DNA of 64,000 bases from positions 1 through 64,000 of the forward strand of contig CAJMHR010000004.1 of the NCBI GenBank assembly GCA_905213265.1, in the 5' to 3' direction. Of the stretch, positions 1 to 7,625 are shown one piece after another. The notes under the pieces were generated by a model. It was not told where the DNA came from, did not search any database, and saw only the letters and a program-made list of their open reading frames with translations. Both the position numbers and the translations under genes were made by a program. Each line of letters begins with the position of its first letter. The stretch's first letter is position 1. The stretch comes from an uncultured Collinsella sp. (GTDB lineage Bacteria > Actinomycetota > Coriobacteriia > Coriobacteriales > Coriobacteriaceae).

Positions 1-2
1 GC

Positions 3-1178
3 GTCAAGGCGTGCACGCTTGATACCGTGGCCGACCTCAACAGCCTGTGCAAGGCATCGAAGCAGGCCGCGCGCGGCGTGATGTGGAAGGCATCCACGCA
101 GCGATACATGAAAAGCTACCTGCGCAACGCCGTCCTGTCCCGCCGCGACCTTTTGGAGGGCCGCGACATATGCCGGGGCTTCATACGGTTCGACCTATGG
201 GAGCGCGGCAAGCTGAGGCATATCAGCGCCGTGCACTTCCCCGAGCGCGTTGTGCAGAAGTCGCTGTCGCAGAACGCGCTCGTGCCCGCGATCGTGCCCA
301 CCCTCATAGCCGCGAACTCCGCGAACATCAAGGGGCGCGGCACCGGCTACGCCCTGAAGCTGCTCAAGCGCCACCTGGCCGACCACTGGAGGCGGCACGG
401 CCGCGAGGGCTACATCCTCCTGGGCGACTTCTCCGACTACTTCGCGCGCATAGCGCACCAACCCGTCAAAGACCAGGTGGCCTCCGCGCTGCTAGATCCG
501 CGCGTGGTCGCCTTGGAGCACCGCCTGATAGACGCGCAGGGCGATGTGGGCCTGGGGCTGGGCAGCGAGCCGAACCAGATATGCGCCGTGGCCCACCCCA
601 ACTGCATCGACCACTATGTGACCGAGATGCTGCGCCCCGAGTCTTACGGGCGCTACATGGACGACTTCTACCTGATACACGAGTCCAAGGACTACTTGCA
701 GGTGTGCCTGCTGCTGATAGAGGGCAAATGCGCCGAGCTGGGCATCGAGCTGAACCCGCGCAAGACGCGCGTGGTGAAGCTCACGCGCGGGTTCACGTGG
801 CTGAAGAAGCGCATCTTCTACACGGAGACGGGCCGCATAGTCGTGAAGCCGTGCCGAGACTCCATAACGCGGGAGCGCCGCAAGCTCAAGAAGATGGCCC
901 GCATGGTCGCCGATGGCATCATGACCCCCGAGCAGGTGGAGCAGAGCTACCAGAGCTGGCGCGGAGGCATGAAGCGGCTGGACGCGCACCGCAGCGTGCT
1001 GGCCATGGACGCGCTGTACCGCAGCCTGTTCGGAAATCCCGCGGGGGGGTTGCTCAATGCAATCCAAACCTGGAGGCGACACGGATGGGAACATGCCCCT
1101 ACCCTAGCAACGGAAGGAGCGACCCATGACGGAACAGGAAATCGCCGGGGAGATCAACGGCTACAAACAGCAGCTTGA
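3..1178 (+). CDS. Prophage-type reverse transcriptase, 5' end probably outside the window
   Basis: RNA-directed DNA polymerase of the single-chain bacterial type. The palm active site is visible as YMDD (654-665), preceded by the motif GLGLGSEPNQ and an earlier acidic strand GDFSDYF. The C-terminal part carries the SYQSWRG..KR helix typical of RTs in phage tail/lysis regions. The first in-window start is GTG at 27, but the frame is open to the window edge with plausible coding (VKACTLDT), so the true start is probably upstream. The gene is followed by tail, holin and endolysin type genes, which places it in a prophage. No repeat pair resembling a diversity-generating TR/VR and no retron-like RNA is visible in the window, so the role is undecided. 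A run of seven G near 1044 means the last ~45 residues depend on exact base count; another frame after the run ends at 1129 and overlaps the next ATG as ATGA. Confidence 0.85.
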   Translation, partial: VKACTLDTVADLNSLCKASKQAARGVMWKASTQRYMKSYLRNAVLSRRDLLEGRDICRGFIRFDLWERGKLRHISAVHFPERVVQKSLSQNALVPAIVPTLIAANSANIKGRGTGYALKLLKRHLADHWRRHGREGYILLGDFSDYFARIAHQPVKDQVASALLDPRVVALEHRLIDAQGDVGLGLGSEPNQICAVAHPNCIDHYVTEMLRPESYGRYMDDFYLIHESKDYLQVCLLLIEGKCAELGIELNPRKTRVVKLTRGFTWLKKRIFYTETGRIVVKPCRDSITRERRKLKKMARMVADGIMTPEQVEQSYQSWRGGMKRLDAHRSVLAMDALYRSLFGNPAGGLLNAIQTWRRHGWEHAPTLATEGATHDGTGNRRGDQRLQTAA

Positions 1179-1371
1179 GCAGAGCGACTACAAGGTCATG
1201 AAGGCGGTGGAGCGCATCTTCTCCGCATCGTCCATCACCGACCTGCTCTCGGCCATCGCCGCAGCTGCCAAGGAGGTGGCCGAGATCATCTCGCAGCGCC
1301 AGACGTGGCGCGACCGCATCAACGAGCTGGAAGCCATGGAGCCCGACCAGCCGGAAGCGCCGCAGGAGTAG
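1126..1371 (+). CDS. Small phage protein, tail-fibre-associated type
   Basis: An 81-residue, soluble, helical, acidic protein. It has the pattern DYKVMKAVE in its first half and a QRQTWRDRINELE helix near the C-terminus. That layout is common in small proteins encoded after tail fibre genes in Firmicutes and actinobacterial phages, and the assignment rests on this recalled similarity only. A clear ribosome binding site, GGAAGGAG, lies six bases before the ATG. The start lies inside the 3' end of the reverse transcriptase frame, so the two are probably co-translated. A strong intrinsic terminator follows immediately, making this the last gene of the tail-side transcript. Confidence 0.7.
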   Translation: MTEQEIAGEINGYKQQLEQSDYKVMKAVERIFSASSITDLLSAIAAAAKEVAEIISQRQTWRDRINELEAMEPDQPEAPQE

Positions 1372-1373
1372 CG

Positions 1374-1400
1374 AGCGCCCCTTCGGGGGCGCTTTTCTTT
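1374..1400 (+). terminator. Intrinsic terminator with UUCG tetraloop
   Basis: Eight-base-pair stem AGCGCCCC/GGGGCGCT closed by TTCG and followed by TTTCTTTT. It begins three bases after the preceding stop codon and separates the RT/tail transcript from the lysis genes. Confidence 0.9.
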
Positions 1401-1457
1401 TGCCCGGCGACACCTCGCGGACAATCGCGGCAGCGATTCGAGGAGGTGAGAAAACGG

Positions 1458-1871
1458 ATGACCGACGTGCTGGAAATCTTCGCGCCGTACGGCCCCGGGT
1501 CGCTTTTCGGCGCGCTGCTCGTCCTAGTGGTCCTGTACTTCGGCAAGCAGTTCCTCGAAGAGTTCAAGGCCCAGAACGAGCGCAAGGCGAACATCGACCT
1601 CAAGCGCGAAGAGCGAAAGCAGGACGAGGTGAACGAGCGGGCGCAGCGCGACCGCGAGCGCAGCCAGATGGAGGGCCGCATCGCCGCGCAGATGGAGCGC
1701 AGCAACGCGCTGATGGAGGCCATGAAGGCGCTCATGGAGTCCGTCGTGACCTCCAACGAGGTGCTGCACGCCGACCTGGCGAACAGCCAGGCGCGCAGCC
1801 AGGGCATGGCGGCGAAGGTCGACCACATCGCCGACCGCGTTGACCTGCTCTACAAGGAATCGGCTCGATAG
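1458..1871 (+). CDS. Membrane-anchored coiled-coil phage protein
   Basis: 137 residues. One hydrophobic segment at about residues 12-28 (GSLFGALLVLVVLYFG) is followed by a long charged helix (about 30-125) rich in E, K, R and Q, with heptad-like spacing. This topology fits a spanin-like or holin-accessory protein of a lysis cassette, but no named family is recognised. The ATG at 1458 is chosen because AGGAGGTG ends nine bases upstream; the longer open frame from 1305 has no such site. It is followed after 13 bases by a holin-like gene and then the endolysin. Confidence 0.75.
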   Translation: MTDVLEIFAPYGPGSLFGALLVLVVLYFGKQFLEEFKAQNERKANIDLKREERKQDEVNERAQRDRERSQMEGRIAAQMERSNALMEAMKALMESVVTSNEVLHADLANSQARSQGMAAKVDHIADRVDLLYKESAR

Positions 1872-1884
1872 AAAGGAATCCGAA

Positions 1885-2190
1885 ATGACAGAAATGCAAG
1901 CAATCGCAGCCATCGTGCTGTCTTTCGCCGTGCCGTTCGCGGTACAGCTGATCAAGACCGAGGCCATGACCGGCAAGGCCGCGCGCATCCTGGCGCTGGG
2001 CTGCTCGCTCCTGGCGGGCGTCGTGACCGGCTTCGTGGGCGGCGTGCCCGCAGACCCGGGCGCATGGGTCACGTGCGCCTTCGCCGTGGTAGGCGGCGTG
2101 CAGGCGGCCTACACGCTGTTCAAGTCGGTAGGCATCACATCCAAGTGGCTCGACGCCCTGTTGGGCGTGACCGTAGGCGGGAAGGAGTAG
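1885..2190 (+). CDS. Putative holin
   Basis: 101 residues with three hydrophobic segments: residues ~6-22 (IAAIVLSFAVPFAVQLI), ~30-50 (LALGCSLLAGVVTGFVGG) and ~58-72. The tail is short and charged. The size, segment pattern and position directly before an amidase endolysin fit a holin that forms the membrane lesion releasing the endolysin. The ATG at 1885 is preferred over the upstream in-frame start at 1840 because GAAAGGA precedes it at normal spacing and the longer form would overlap the previous gene. No specific holin family is claimed. Confidence 0.7.
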   Translation: MTEMQAIAAIVLSFAVPFAVQLIKTEAMTGKAARILALGCSLLAGVVTGFVGGVPADPGAWVTCAFAVVGGVQAAYTLFKSVGITSKWLDALLGVTVGGKE

Positions 2191-2193
2191 GCA

Positions 2194-3006
2194 ATGGCTA
2201 AACTGTTCATCATCTGCGGCCACGGCGCTGGCGACCCTGGCTGCTGCGCAGGCGGCTGCACCGAGGCCGAGCGCGTTCGCGCCCTGGGCCAGCGAATCAA
2301 GGAACTGGGCGGTTCCGAGGTCGAGCTGGGCGATACGTCCCGCAACTGGTACGCCGACGGCGGGCTTAACCGCCTGAGCACCGACGCGCCAGTGGTGGAG
2401 CTGCACATGGACGCCAGCGGCATCGCCACGGCCCACGGCGCGCACGTCATCATCAAGGAGGGCTTTGAGCCTGACGAGTACGACAATGCGCTGGCCGACA
2501 AGCTGGCGGCGTTCATGCCCGGGCGCTCCGAGAAGCTGGTGCGCCGTTCCGACCTCGCGAATCCGAACCGAGCCGCCGCGCGCGGCATCAACTACCGCCT
2601 GTGCGAGAACGGCTTCATCGACAACGACGGCGACCGCGAGAAGTTCAACGGCAACCTGGACGAGCTGGCGCGCATCTACCTGGAATGCTTCGGCATCACT
2701 GCTGGAAGCGCCCCCGCAGCCGTCCCGCAGCCGCAGCCTGCGCAGCAGGAAACGACCGAGAACTTCGGCGGCACCTACCGCTGCACTGTGGACTACCTGC
2801 GCGTGCGCGACGCCCCCGGCCTGGGCGGCACCGAGGTGGCGCACTATTCCAGCGGCGAGACCGTGACGCTGGATAACTGGTACAAGATCGCCGACGGCTA
2901 CGTTTGGGGCCGATACACGGGCTACAGTGGCGCAACGCGCTACATCGCCGTGGGCAAGGCCACGGGCAAGCCAGAGGCCGACGACTATCTGGTGAAGGTG
3001 GGATAG
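2194..3006 (+). CDS. Phage endolysin, N-acetylmuramoyl-L-alanine amidase (Amidase_3)
   Basis: 270 residues. The N-terminal ~170 residues are a zinc-dependent Amidase_3 domain that cuts the bond between N-acetylmuramic acid and L-alanine in peptidoglycan. Likely zinc and catalytic residues are His10 (CGHGAGDPG), a Glu in TEAERVR (24-30), His71 (ELHMDAS) and Glu138 (CENGF). A Pro/Gln/Ala linker (~171-190) leads to a C-terminal ~80-residue domain (TYRCTVDYLRVRDAPG, later VWGRYTGYSG) resembling a bacterial SH3 cell-wall-binding domain. There is no signal peptide, as expected for release through a holin. It follows the holin-like gene by three bases and precedes a small membrane protein by three. 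Confidence 0.9.
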   Translation: MAKLFIICGHGAGDPGCCAGGCTEAERVRALGQRIKELGGSEVELGDTSRNWYADGGLNRLSTDAPVVELHMDASGIATAHGAHVIIKEGFEPDEYDNALADKLAAFMPGRSEKLVRRSDLANPNRAAARGINYRLCENGFIDNDGDREKFNGNLDELARIYLECFGITAGSAPAAVPQPQPAQQETTENFGGTYRCTVDYLRVRDAPGLGGTEVAHYSSGETVTLDNWYKIADGYVWGRYTGYSGATRYIAVGKATGKPEADDYLVKVG

Positions 3007-3009
3007 GCC

Positions 3010-3321
3010 ATGCCGTACCCGAGCCCCGCAGACGAGGAGCGCAACGGCGGGTGCGGCCCCATCCTCGCGGCGGTCGTCCTGCTGTTCATCGTCCTGGCCG
3101 CCGCCAGCTGCGCGTCGCAGGCCATGGGAGCGCAAGACGTGACCGTGAGGCAAGCCCGCACGGACGGCCCCATATACGACCTGCCCGAGGGCATCGGCCA
3201 GGAAATCGTGTGCGACGAGCACAACCGCGAGTACCTGCTGCTTACCACCGAGCAGGGCGGCGTGTTCCTCATGCCGTACATGGACGAGGACGGCGAGCAG
3301 GAGATCATGCCGCAGGCCTAG
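3010..3321 (+). CDS. Small single-pass membrane protein of prophage end
   Basis: 103 residues. The short polar N-terminus is followed by one hydrophobic helix (PILAAVVLLFIVLAAASCAS, ~17-36). The outside domain contains GIGQEIVCDEHNREYLLL and a GGVFLMPYMDEDG strand pair, resembling the small DUF6440-like fold often found at prophage ends. Function is unknown; a superinfection or lysis accessory role is possible but unproven. It starts three bases after the endolysin stop and is the last gene before the prophage terminator, about 100 bases from the tmRNA 3' end. Confidence 0.7.
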   Translation: MPYPSPADEERNGGCGPILAAVVLLFIVLAAASCASQAMGAQDVTVRQARTDGPIYDLPEGIGQEIVCDEHNREYLLLTTEQGGVFLMPYMDEDGEQEIMPQA

Positions 3322-3326
3322 AACGC

Positions 3327-3360
3327 AAAGAAGCCGCCCCGTATGGAGCGGCTTCTTTCT
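3327..3360 (+). terminator. Intrinsic terminator at the prophage end
   Basis: Stem AAAGAAGCCGC/GCGGCTTCTTT around a short loop, usable in both directions. It closes the lysis operon. A second small inverted repeat (CGAACAC/GTGTTCG, 3394-3413) lies between it and the tmRNA 3' end. Confidence 0.88.
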
Positions 3361-3426
3361 ATCTGACGAGCAATACGAACGCCCGCCTAACGACGAACAC
3401 GCGTATGTGTTCGCCTACTGAACAGT

Positions 3427-3790
3427 TGGTGGAGGCGCGGAGAATCGAACTCCGGTCCACGAAAGCCCCCTAATTGGCATCTCCAAGCTCAGTCGCTGGT
3501 TTAGTCTCGGACGCTTTGCGCGCAGCGACACGCTCGCGGCGTCCTAACCGGTTCGGTCTTAGCCTGCGCCATACCGATTACGTGCGCAGGAGCATTCCCC
3601 TAAAATGACGTCGCGCCGGTGTCGGGGAAATCACCGGGTTGACGCGCCGCTATAAACTAAGCAGCGAGAGCCATAGGCTCAAAAGAAGAGTTGTTGTCAA
3701 TTCAATTTGACGGTACCCCTGTTTAACGAGGCGAGGAGACCTCGGCTTGCTTCCTCTCTCAGAGCTATCGTGTCGAAACCAGTCGCCCCC
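3427..3790 (-). ncRNA. ssrA: Transfer-messenger RNA (tmRNA)
   Basis: 364-nt tmRNA that rescues stalled ribosomes. The 5' end GGGGGCGACTGGTTTCGACA (from 3790) pairs over seven bases, one G-U, with the 3' end CGCCTCC-ACCA (3427). The T-arm GGTTCGATTC type sequence is at the 3' side (ACCGGAGTTCGATTCTCC). The tag reading frame ends at TAG (3657-3659) and reads DNNSSFEPMALAA (3660-3698), with the ALAA ending recognised by ClpXP-type proteases; the resume codon itself was not determined. The 3' end abuts prophage DNA, a frequent phage integration site. Confidence 0.96.
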
Positions 3791-4029
3791 GAATGTCGGG
3801 AAAGTCTGGATGGCATCGGGGCTGCAAGCACCCAACAGCCGTCGACTTTTCAAGGAACATGCGGGGCGAGCCCCGCTTGTGGAGTGTTATCTTACCACGT
3901 TCTGAAAGCGGACAGCTGTTCTATGCACGAGCTGTGAAGACCCCAATGTGCGCCGCACTTCGCACTTTTGCTACCGATCGCGTCACGTATATTTTCGCCA
4001 AGCAAAATTGACCCGTCGAAAGGACCGTT
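3791..4029. other. Intergenic region between tmRNA and next gene
   Basis: No coding sequence seen. It must hold the tmRNA promoter on the minus strand; a TAAGAT -10-like hexamer lies near 3888-3893, but no good -35 partner was found. A perfect GC-rich palindrome GCGGGGCGAGCCCCGC (about 3860-3875) would lie in the tmRNA precursor. GAAAGGA at about 4018-4024 is the ribosome binding site of the next gene. Confidence 0.5.
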
Positions 4030-4464
4030 ATGGATACCAAGCAGCAACTCGTCAATGCCCTCGCAGGCCTGGGCTCAACCATTACCGAAGCTATGGATGT
4101 CATCGAAGGCTTTGTACCGTGCGGACATCCCGCCCTCACGGTATCGAACGCACTCGTCGCGCTGGACGCTGACGATGATGCGGCTCTCGCCCAGCAGCTT
4201 GAGACCGTCGAGGGCTTTATCGACCACGTGAGTGAGAATCGCGGCGTGGCCGCCTATCACGGCATCGAGGTCGAGCTCGCGGGTCCCAAAGCCGATCTGT
4301 TCGCAGCAATCCGCGAGGTAGGCGCCCTTATGCAGACTGCAGGCGTCAAGAACACCCAGGTCAACGAGTGGGTCTACCGAAGCCTGGCAGCACTCGACAG
4401 CTCCGACGAAAAGGCAGCCGAGCAGCTCGCAGAAAGTTCCGCTATTAAGGCCCAGCTTTTGTAA
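4030..4464 (+). CDS. Hypothetical acidic helical protein
   Basis: 144 residues, strongly acidic and predicted all-helical, with no signal peptide or membrane segment. Two similar-looking halves contain short HTH-free helices (NALAGLGSTITEAMDVIEGF and SLAALDSSDEKAAEQLAES). I do not recognise the family. The ATG at 4030 follows GAAAGGA at good spacing. It is a single gene on the plus strand, converging on the PIN toxin gene of the minus strand 58 bases downstream, and is chromosomal rather than prophage, since tmRNA separates them. Confidence 0.7.
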   Translation: MDTKQQLVNALAGLGSTITEAMDVIEGFVPCGHPALTVSNALVALDADDDAALAQQLETVEGFIDHVSENRGVAAYHGIEVELAGPKADLFAAIREVGALMQTAGVKNTQVNEWVYRSLAALDSSDEKAAEQLAESSAIKAQLL

Positions 4465-4522
4465 ATAGCAGACGCGGGTCCCTTGGCGCATCGTCGTCCA
4501 AGAGGCCCGCAAACAGTTCGCG

Positions 4523-5038
4523 TCAACCGATAGCCGCGCCGCCGCGTTCGGCCAAAGCCAGAATCGGCATCATTTGACGAGGTGTCTTTGCTGCAAGATC
4601 GGCATGTTCGAGCAGCTTGCGATCGTTGGTCACCAAGTAATCGACCTGCGCGCGCTTGCACGCGGCAAGCACCAAGTTGTCCTCGTAATTGCGATGGAGC
4701 GCTAAGTATTTGTCGGCCAGCCAAAGGTCCGACGCATCTGCACCCACGGCCGTGGCGTTTTCGGTCATGTTCCGAACAAACGCCAACGCCGCATCGCCAA
4801 TCGCGCGGGCAGATGCCTCATCGAGCGCTCCCCCGCTGGCAAGAACGCTACGCTTCAGCTCGTGTTGGACAACGTACAGCACGTCCTTAGCGATATGCAC
4901 CGGGAAGAACAGCAACGCCCCCGTCTCCGTCGCCTGCCCAATAAACGCACGCGCGGCAAGCGACTCAGTATGGTCGACGCAAAACGAATCAACCCATACG
5001 TTGGCGTCTACCATGATCTTGAGAGGCGTCCCACTCAC
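4523..5038 (-). CDS. PIN-domain toxin (VapC-like)
   Basis: 171 residues, PIN-fold nuclease expected to cleave RNA. The N-terminal strand holds the first acidic residue (KIMVDANVWVDSF, Asp ~11). The central DASDLWLADKYLAL and the C-terminal NYEDNLVLAACK and DYLVTNDRKLL carry the other conserved acidic positions. The start overlaps the stop of the RelB/DinJ-type antitoxin gene by four bases, so the two are translationally coupled. Members of this family paired with RelB-type antitoxins are common in actinobacteria; cleavage target is unknown. Confidence 0.88.
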   Translation of the reverse strand: MSGTPLKIMVDANVWVDSFCVDHTESLAARAFIGQATETGALLFFPVHIAKDVLYVVQHELKRSVLASGGALDEASARAIGDAALAFVRNMTENATAVGADASDLWLADKYLALHRNYEDNLVLAACKRAQVDYLVTNDRKLLEHADLAAKTPRQMMPILALAERGGAAIG

Positions 5039-5388
5039 AGGATCATCCCCTTTTGGCGATAATGCTCATCCATGGCTTCGGAATAGATTGTGTCCCAACC
5101 GCGATCGTCGGATACGGGCGACGCAGCGATGCCCAAGTCCGCGTAAAGCTGATCAGCCGCCGCCCAGGATGCGGCAAACGGAGAATCCAGCGCGGCACCC
5201 CGCTGCCGGTCGTTAACGGCCTCAAGGATTTCCTCACACGAACCGCCACCCTGCGCGACCTTGGCCACGACCTTTTTGATGAGCTCGGGCAGTGACCCGC
5301 CCGAAAGCCGCAGTGCCTCCTCGGCACGGTTCTTGACCTGACGATCCACGCGAACGTTCACCTGCGCCATGCCGCTAACAGCACCCAC
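5035..5388 (-). CDS. RelB/DinJ-type antitoxin
   Basis: About 117 residues. The N-terminus AQVNVRVDRQVKNRAEEAL is the ribbon-helix-helix DNA-binding and dimerisation segment of RelB/DinJ antitoxins. The C-terminal ~50 acidic residues would wrap the PIN toxin. GTG at 5388 is preferred as start because GAAGGGAG lies ten bases upstream, whereas the canonical-looking ATG (5370, MAQVNV) has no site at proper distance; either is possible. Autoregulation is likely: TTGCTAGC palindromes overlap the promoter just upstream. Confidence 0.85.
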   Translation of the reverse strand: MGAVSGMAQVNVRVDRQVKNRAEEALRLSGGSLPELIKKVVAKVAQGGGSCEEILEAVNDRQRGAALDSPFAASWAAADQLYADLGIAASPVSDDRGWDTIYSEAMDEHYRQKGMIL

Positions 5389-5408
5389 GTCGATCCCGCT
5401 CCCTTCAA

Positions 5409-5457
5409 TTGCTAGCCCTGCTAGCAACACTTTAAAGAGAAGCTAGCAAATGGTCAA
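5409..5457 (-). promoter_or_regulatory. Promoter and operator of the toxin-antitoxin operon
   Basis: On the minus strand TTGACC (5452-5457) and TAAAGT (5429-5434) are separated by exactly 17 bases. The word TTGCTAGC occurs in the spacer (5441-5449 region) and twice more as a palindrome TTGCTAG-CCCTG-CTAGCAA (5409-5427) just downstream of the -10 box. RelB-type antitoxins bind such short repeated half sites. Confidence 0.75.
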
Positions 5458-5461
5458 ATGC

Positions 5462-5507
5462 AAAAGGCCTGCGCCCAGACGACACCGATGCCGTCTGGGC
5501 GCAGGCC
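5462..5507 (-). terminator. Intrinsic terminator of the metal ATPase operon
   Basis: Perfect 16-base-pair stem (GGCCTGCGCCCAGACG, 5466-5481, with 5492-5507) followed on the minus strand by TTTT. It sits between the ATPase stop and the -35 box of the toxin-antitoxin promoter, insulating the two. Confidence 0.88.
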
Positions 5508-5531
5508 AGATAACGTGGGCGAACACGTCTG

Positions 5532-7607
5532 CTAATGCAGGTACGCCTTTGCGTTGCCCAGGCTGTAGGCAATCGTTGAGCCGTTGTGCAGCAGCGACGA
5601 CGCCTGCGGGGTAATCGCACCGGTAATACCCAATGCCAACAGCGCCGAGTTGGTGAGCATCACCTTGGAATACGAACTCGTCAGACGGTCGATGAGGCCC
5701 TGGCTCATACGGCGCAGGCGCACGATCGCGGCCAGATCCGTATCGGTCAGGATGATATCGGCGACCTCCTTGGCGATGTCGCTTCCGCCACCCATCGCCA
5801 GACCCACGTCGGCCAAACCGAGCGCCGGCGAATCGTTGACGCCGTCGCCCACCATGGCAACGTGGCGTCCCTCGCTCTTAATGCGCTCCACATAAGCGTA
5901 CTTGTCCTCGGGCAGCAGCTCGGCCTTAAACTCGTCGACGCCTGCCTCTCGCGCGATGCGCTCGGCCGTGCGCTCCGAATCGCCCGTGAGCATAACGACA
6001 TGCTTGACGCCCAGCGCATGCAGGTCGGCGATGGCCTCACGCACACCAGGTTTGAGCGGATCCTCGATACCGAGCACGCCCACGACCGTACCGTCGACTG
6101 CCAGGTACAGCGGCGACAGGCCCTGCATCTGGGACTCGATTTGCTCTTTAATGTCGGACTCGAGCTGCGCGCTCTCATCCTCAAATACAAAGTGTGCGGA
6201 ACCGATGATGGCGCGACGCCCTTCAATGGACGAAGCGATGCCGTGCGCCACGATGTACTCGACGGCAGCGTGACGCTCGCGGTGCTCGAGCCCACGCTCG
6301 TGGGCGGCGTTGACCACGGCACGCGCCACCGGATGCGGGAAATGCTCCTCCAAGCAAGCGGAAAGGCGCAGGATCTCGTCCTCGCTCCAGCCATCGGTGG
6401 TGAGCACGCAGGCAAGACGCGGCTGCGCCTCGGTGAGCGTGCCAGTCTTATCAAACACAATGGTGTCGGCCTTGGCAAACGACTCAAAGTACTTTGCGCC
6501 CTTGACCATGACGCCCATCTTGGCGGCATCGCTCATGGCGGTCATGACGGCGACCGAACCCGTGAGCTTGAGCGCGCACGAGTAGTCGACCATCAGTGCC
6601 GCTGAGGTCTTGATGAGGCTGCGGGTGGTAAGCGCAACCAGGCCCGCGAGCAGGAAGTTCCACGGGACGATCTTGTTGGCAAGGTCCTCCATATGCGACT
6701 GGCCCTCGGACTTGAGCGAGTCGGCCGTCTGCACGAGCGAGACAATCGAGCGCAGCTTGGTCTGCGCCGTGTTGGCGCGCACGCGCACCAAGATGCTGCC
6801 GTCTTCCACGACGGTGCCGGCGAACACATCGTCGCCTGCGCTGCGCTCGACGGCAAGTGGCTCGCCGGTCAGGGTCGCCTGGTTGACCATGGCGCTTCCC
6901 TGCTCGACAACACCGTCGATGCAAATGGACATGCCGGTGCGCACGGCGACCAGATCGCCGGGCTCGAGCTCGGTGGCGGCAACGCTTACCTCGGTGTCGC
7001 CGACGACCTTTTGCGCCTTGTCGGGCACATCGAGCAGAGAGTTGATGAGCTCGTTTTCGCTCATGGCGCGGGTGTAGTCCTCGAGCAGCTCGCCCACGTT
7101 GAGCAGGAACATCGTCTGGCCCGCGGTGTCGACATCACGCTTGACGAACGAAATGCCGATGGCCGAAGCGTCGAGCACAGGAACGGTCAGGCGCGGCTGC
7201 GCCAGCTCATGAAGGGCAGCGCGCAAAAATGCCATGTAACCGGCCACGACAAACACCGCACGCAGCGGCGTAGGCAGGAACCAGCGGCGCGCGTAGTGGG
7301 CGCCGATAAGTGTGGCAAGATCCATGACGAGTTTGTGCTTGCGCGGCTCGAGTTGCATCACGTAGCCCGACTTGGCATCGGCGATAGCTTGAGCATCGAG
7401 CGCGCCCAAGGCGTCGAGCACGCTTGCGCGGCGCGGCTCGTCGTACTCCAGCGCCATCTGACCAATGCGGCCATACACGCGCACCTTGTGCACGCCATCG
7501 ATGTCGCCGCTGAGCTTAAGAAGTGCATCGAGATCGCTCTCTGGCACAGGACCCGCCAATTGAAGACGGGTCCTGCCGGGGATCTCGCTGATAATCGAGA
7601 ATCTCAT
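5532..7607 (-). CDS. P1B-type metal-transporting ATPase with an SCA membrane motif
   Basis: 691 residues. A degenerate HMA-like domain (residues 1-~70) is followed by membrane helices, an actuator domain with TGEP, the phosphorylation site DKTGTLT (Asp386), and the hinge GDGVNDSPAL. In the helix that normally holds the metal-binding Cys-Pro-Cys, this protein has Tyr-Ser-Cys-Ala (Ser343-Cys344-Ala345) with no proline. It therefore belongs to a non-CPC subgroup whose metal is not predictable here; manganese, iron or zinc export are candidates. It lies 18 bases after a DUF6110 gene and is co-transcribed with it. A strong terminator follows. Confidence 0.9.
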   Translation of the reverse strand: MRFSIISEIPGRTRLQLAGPVPESDLDALLKLSGDIDGVHKVRVYGRIGQMALEYDEPRRASVLDALGALDAQAIADAKSGYVMQLEPRKHKLVMDLATLIGAHYARRWFLPTPLRAVFVVAGYMAFLRAALHELAQPRLTVPVLDASAIGISFVKRDVDTAGQTMFLLNVGELLEDYTRAMSENELINSLLDVPDKAQKVVGDTEVSVAATELEPGDLVAVRTGMSICIDGVVEQGSAMVNQATLTGEPLAVERSAGDDVFAGTVVEDGSILVRVRANTAQTKLRSIVSLVQTADSLKSEGQSHMEDLANKIVPWNFLLAGLVALTTRSLIKTSAALMVDYSCALKLTGSVAVMTAMSDAAKMGVMVKGAKYFESFAKADTIVFDKTGTLTEAQPRLACVLTTDGWSEDEILRLSACLEEHFPHPVARAVVNAAHERGLEHRERHAAVEYIVAHGIASSIEGRRAIIGSAHFVFEDESAQLESDIKEQIESQMQGLSPLYLAVDGTVVGVLGIEDPLKPGVREAIADLHALGVKHVVMLTGDSERTAERIAREAGVDEFKAELLPEDKYAYVERIKSEGRHVAMVGDGVNDSPALGLADVGLAMGGGSDIAKEVADIILTDTDLAAIVRLRRMSQGLIDRLTSSYSKVMLTNSALLALGITGAITPQASSLLHNGSTIAYSLGNAKAYLH

Positions 7608-7625
7608 AGTTTGTGCCTAGGAGCG

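Noticed and set aside
3..1371. Diversity-generating retroelement with template and variable repeats
   Set aside because: No pair of near-repeats differing at adenines was seen in the window; upstream sequence is unavailable.
1732..3222. 496-codon minus-strand frame across the endolysin region
   Set aside because: Opposes four real plus-strand prophage genes with good ribosome sites; composition is that of a shadow.
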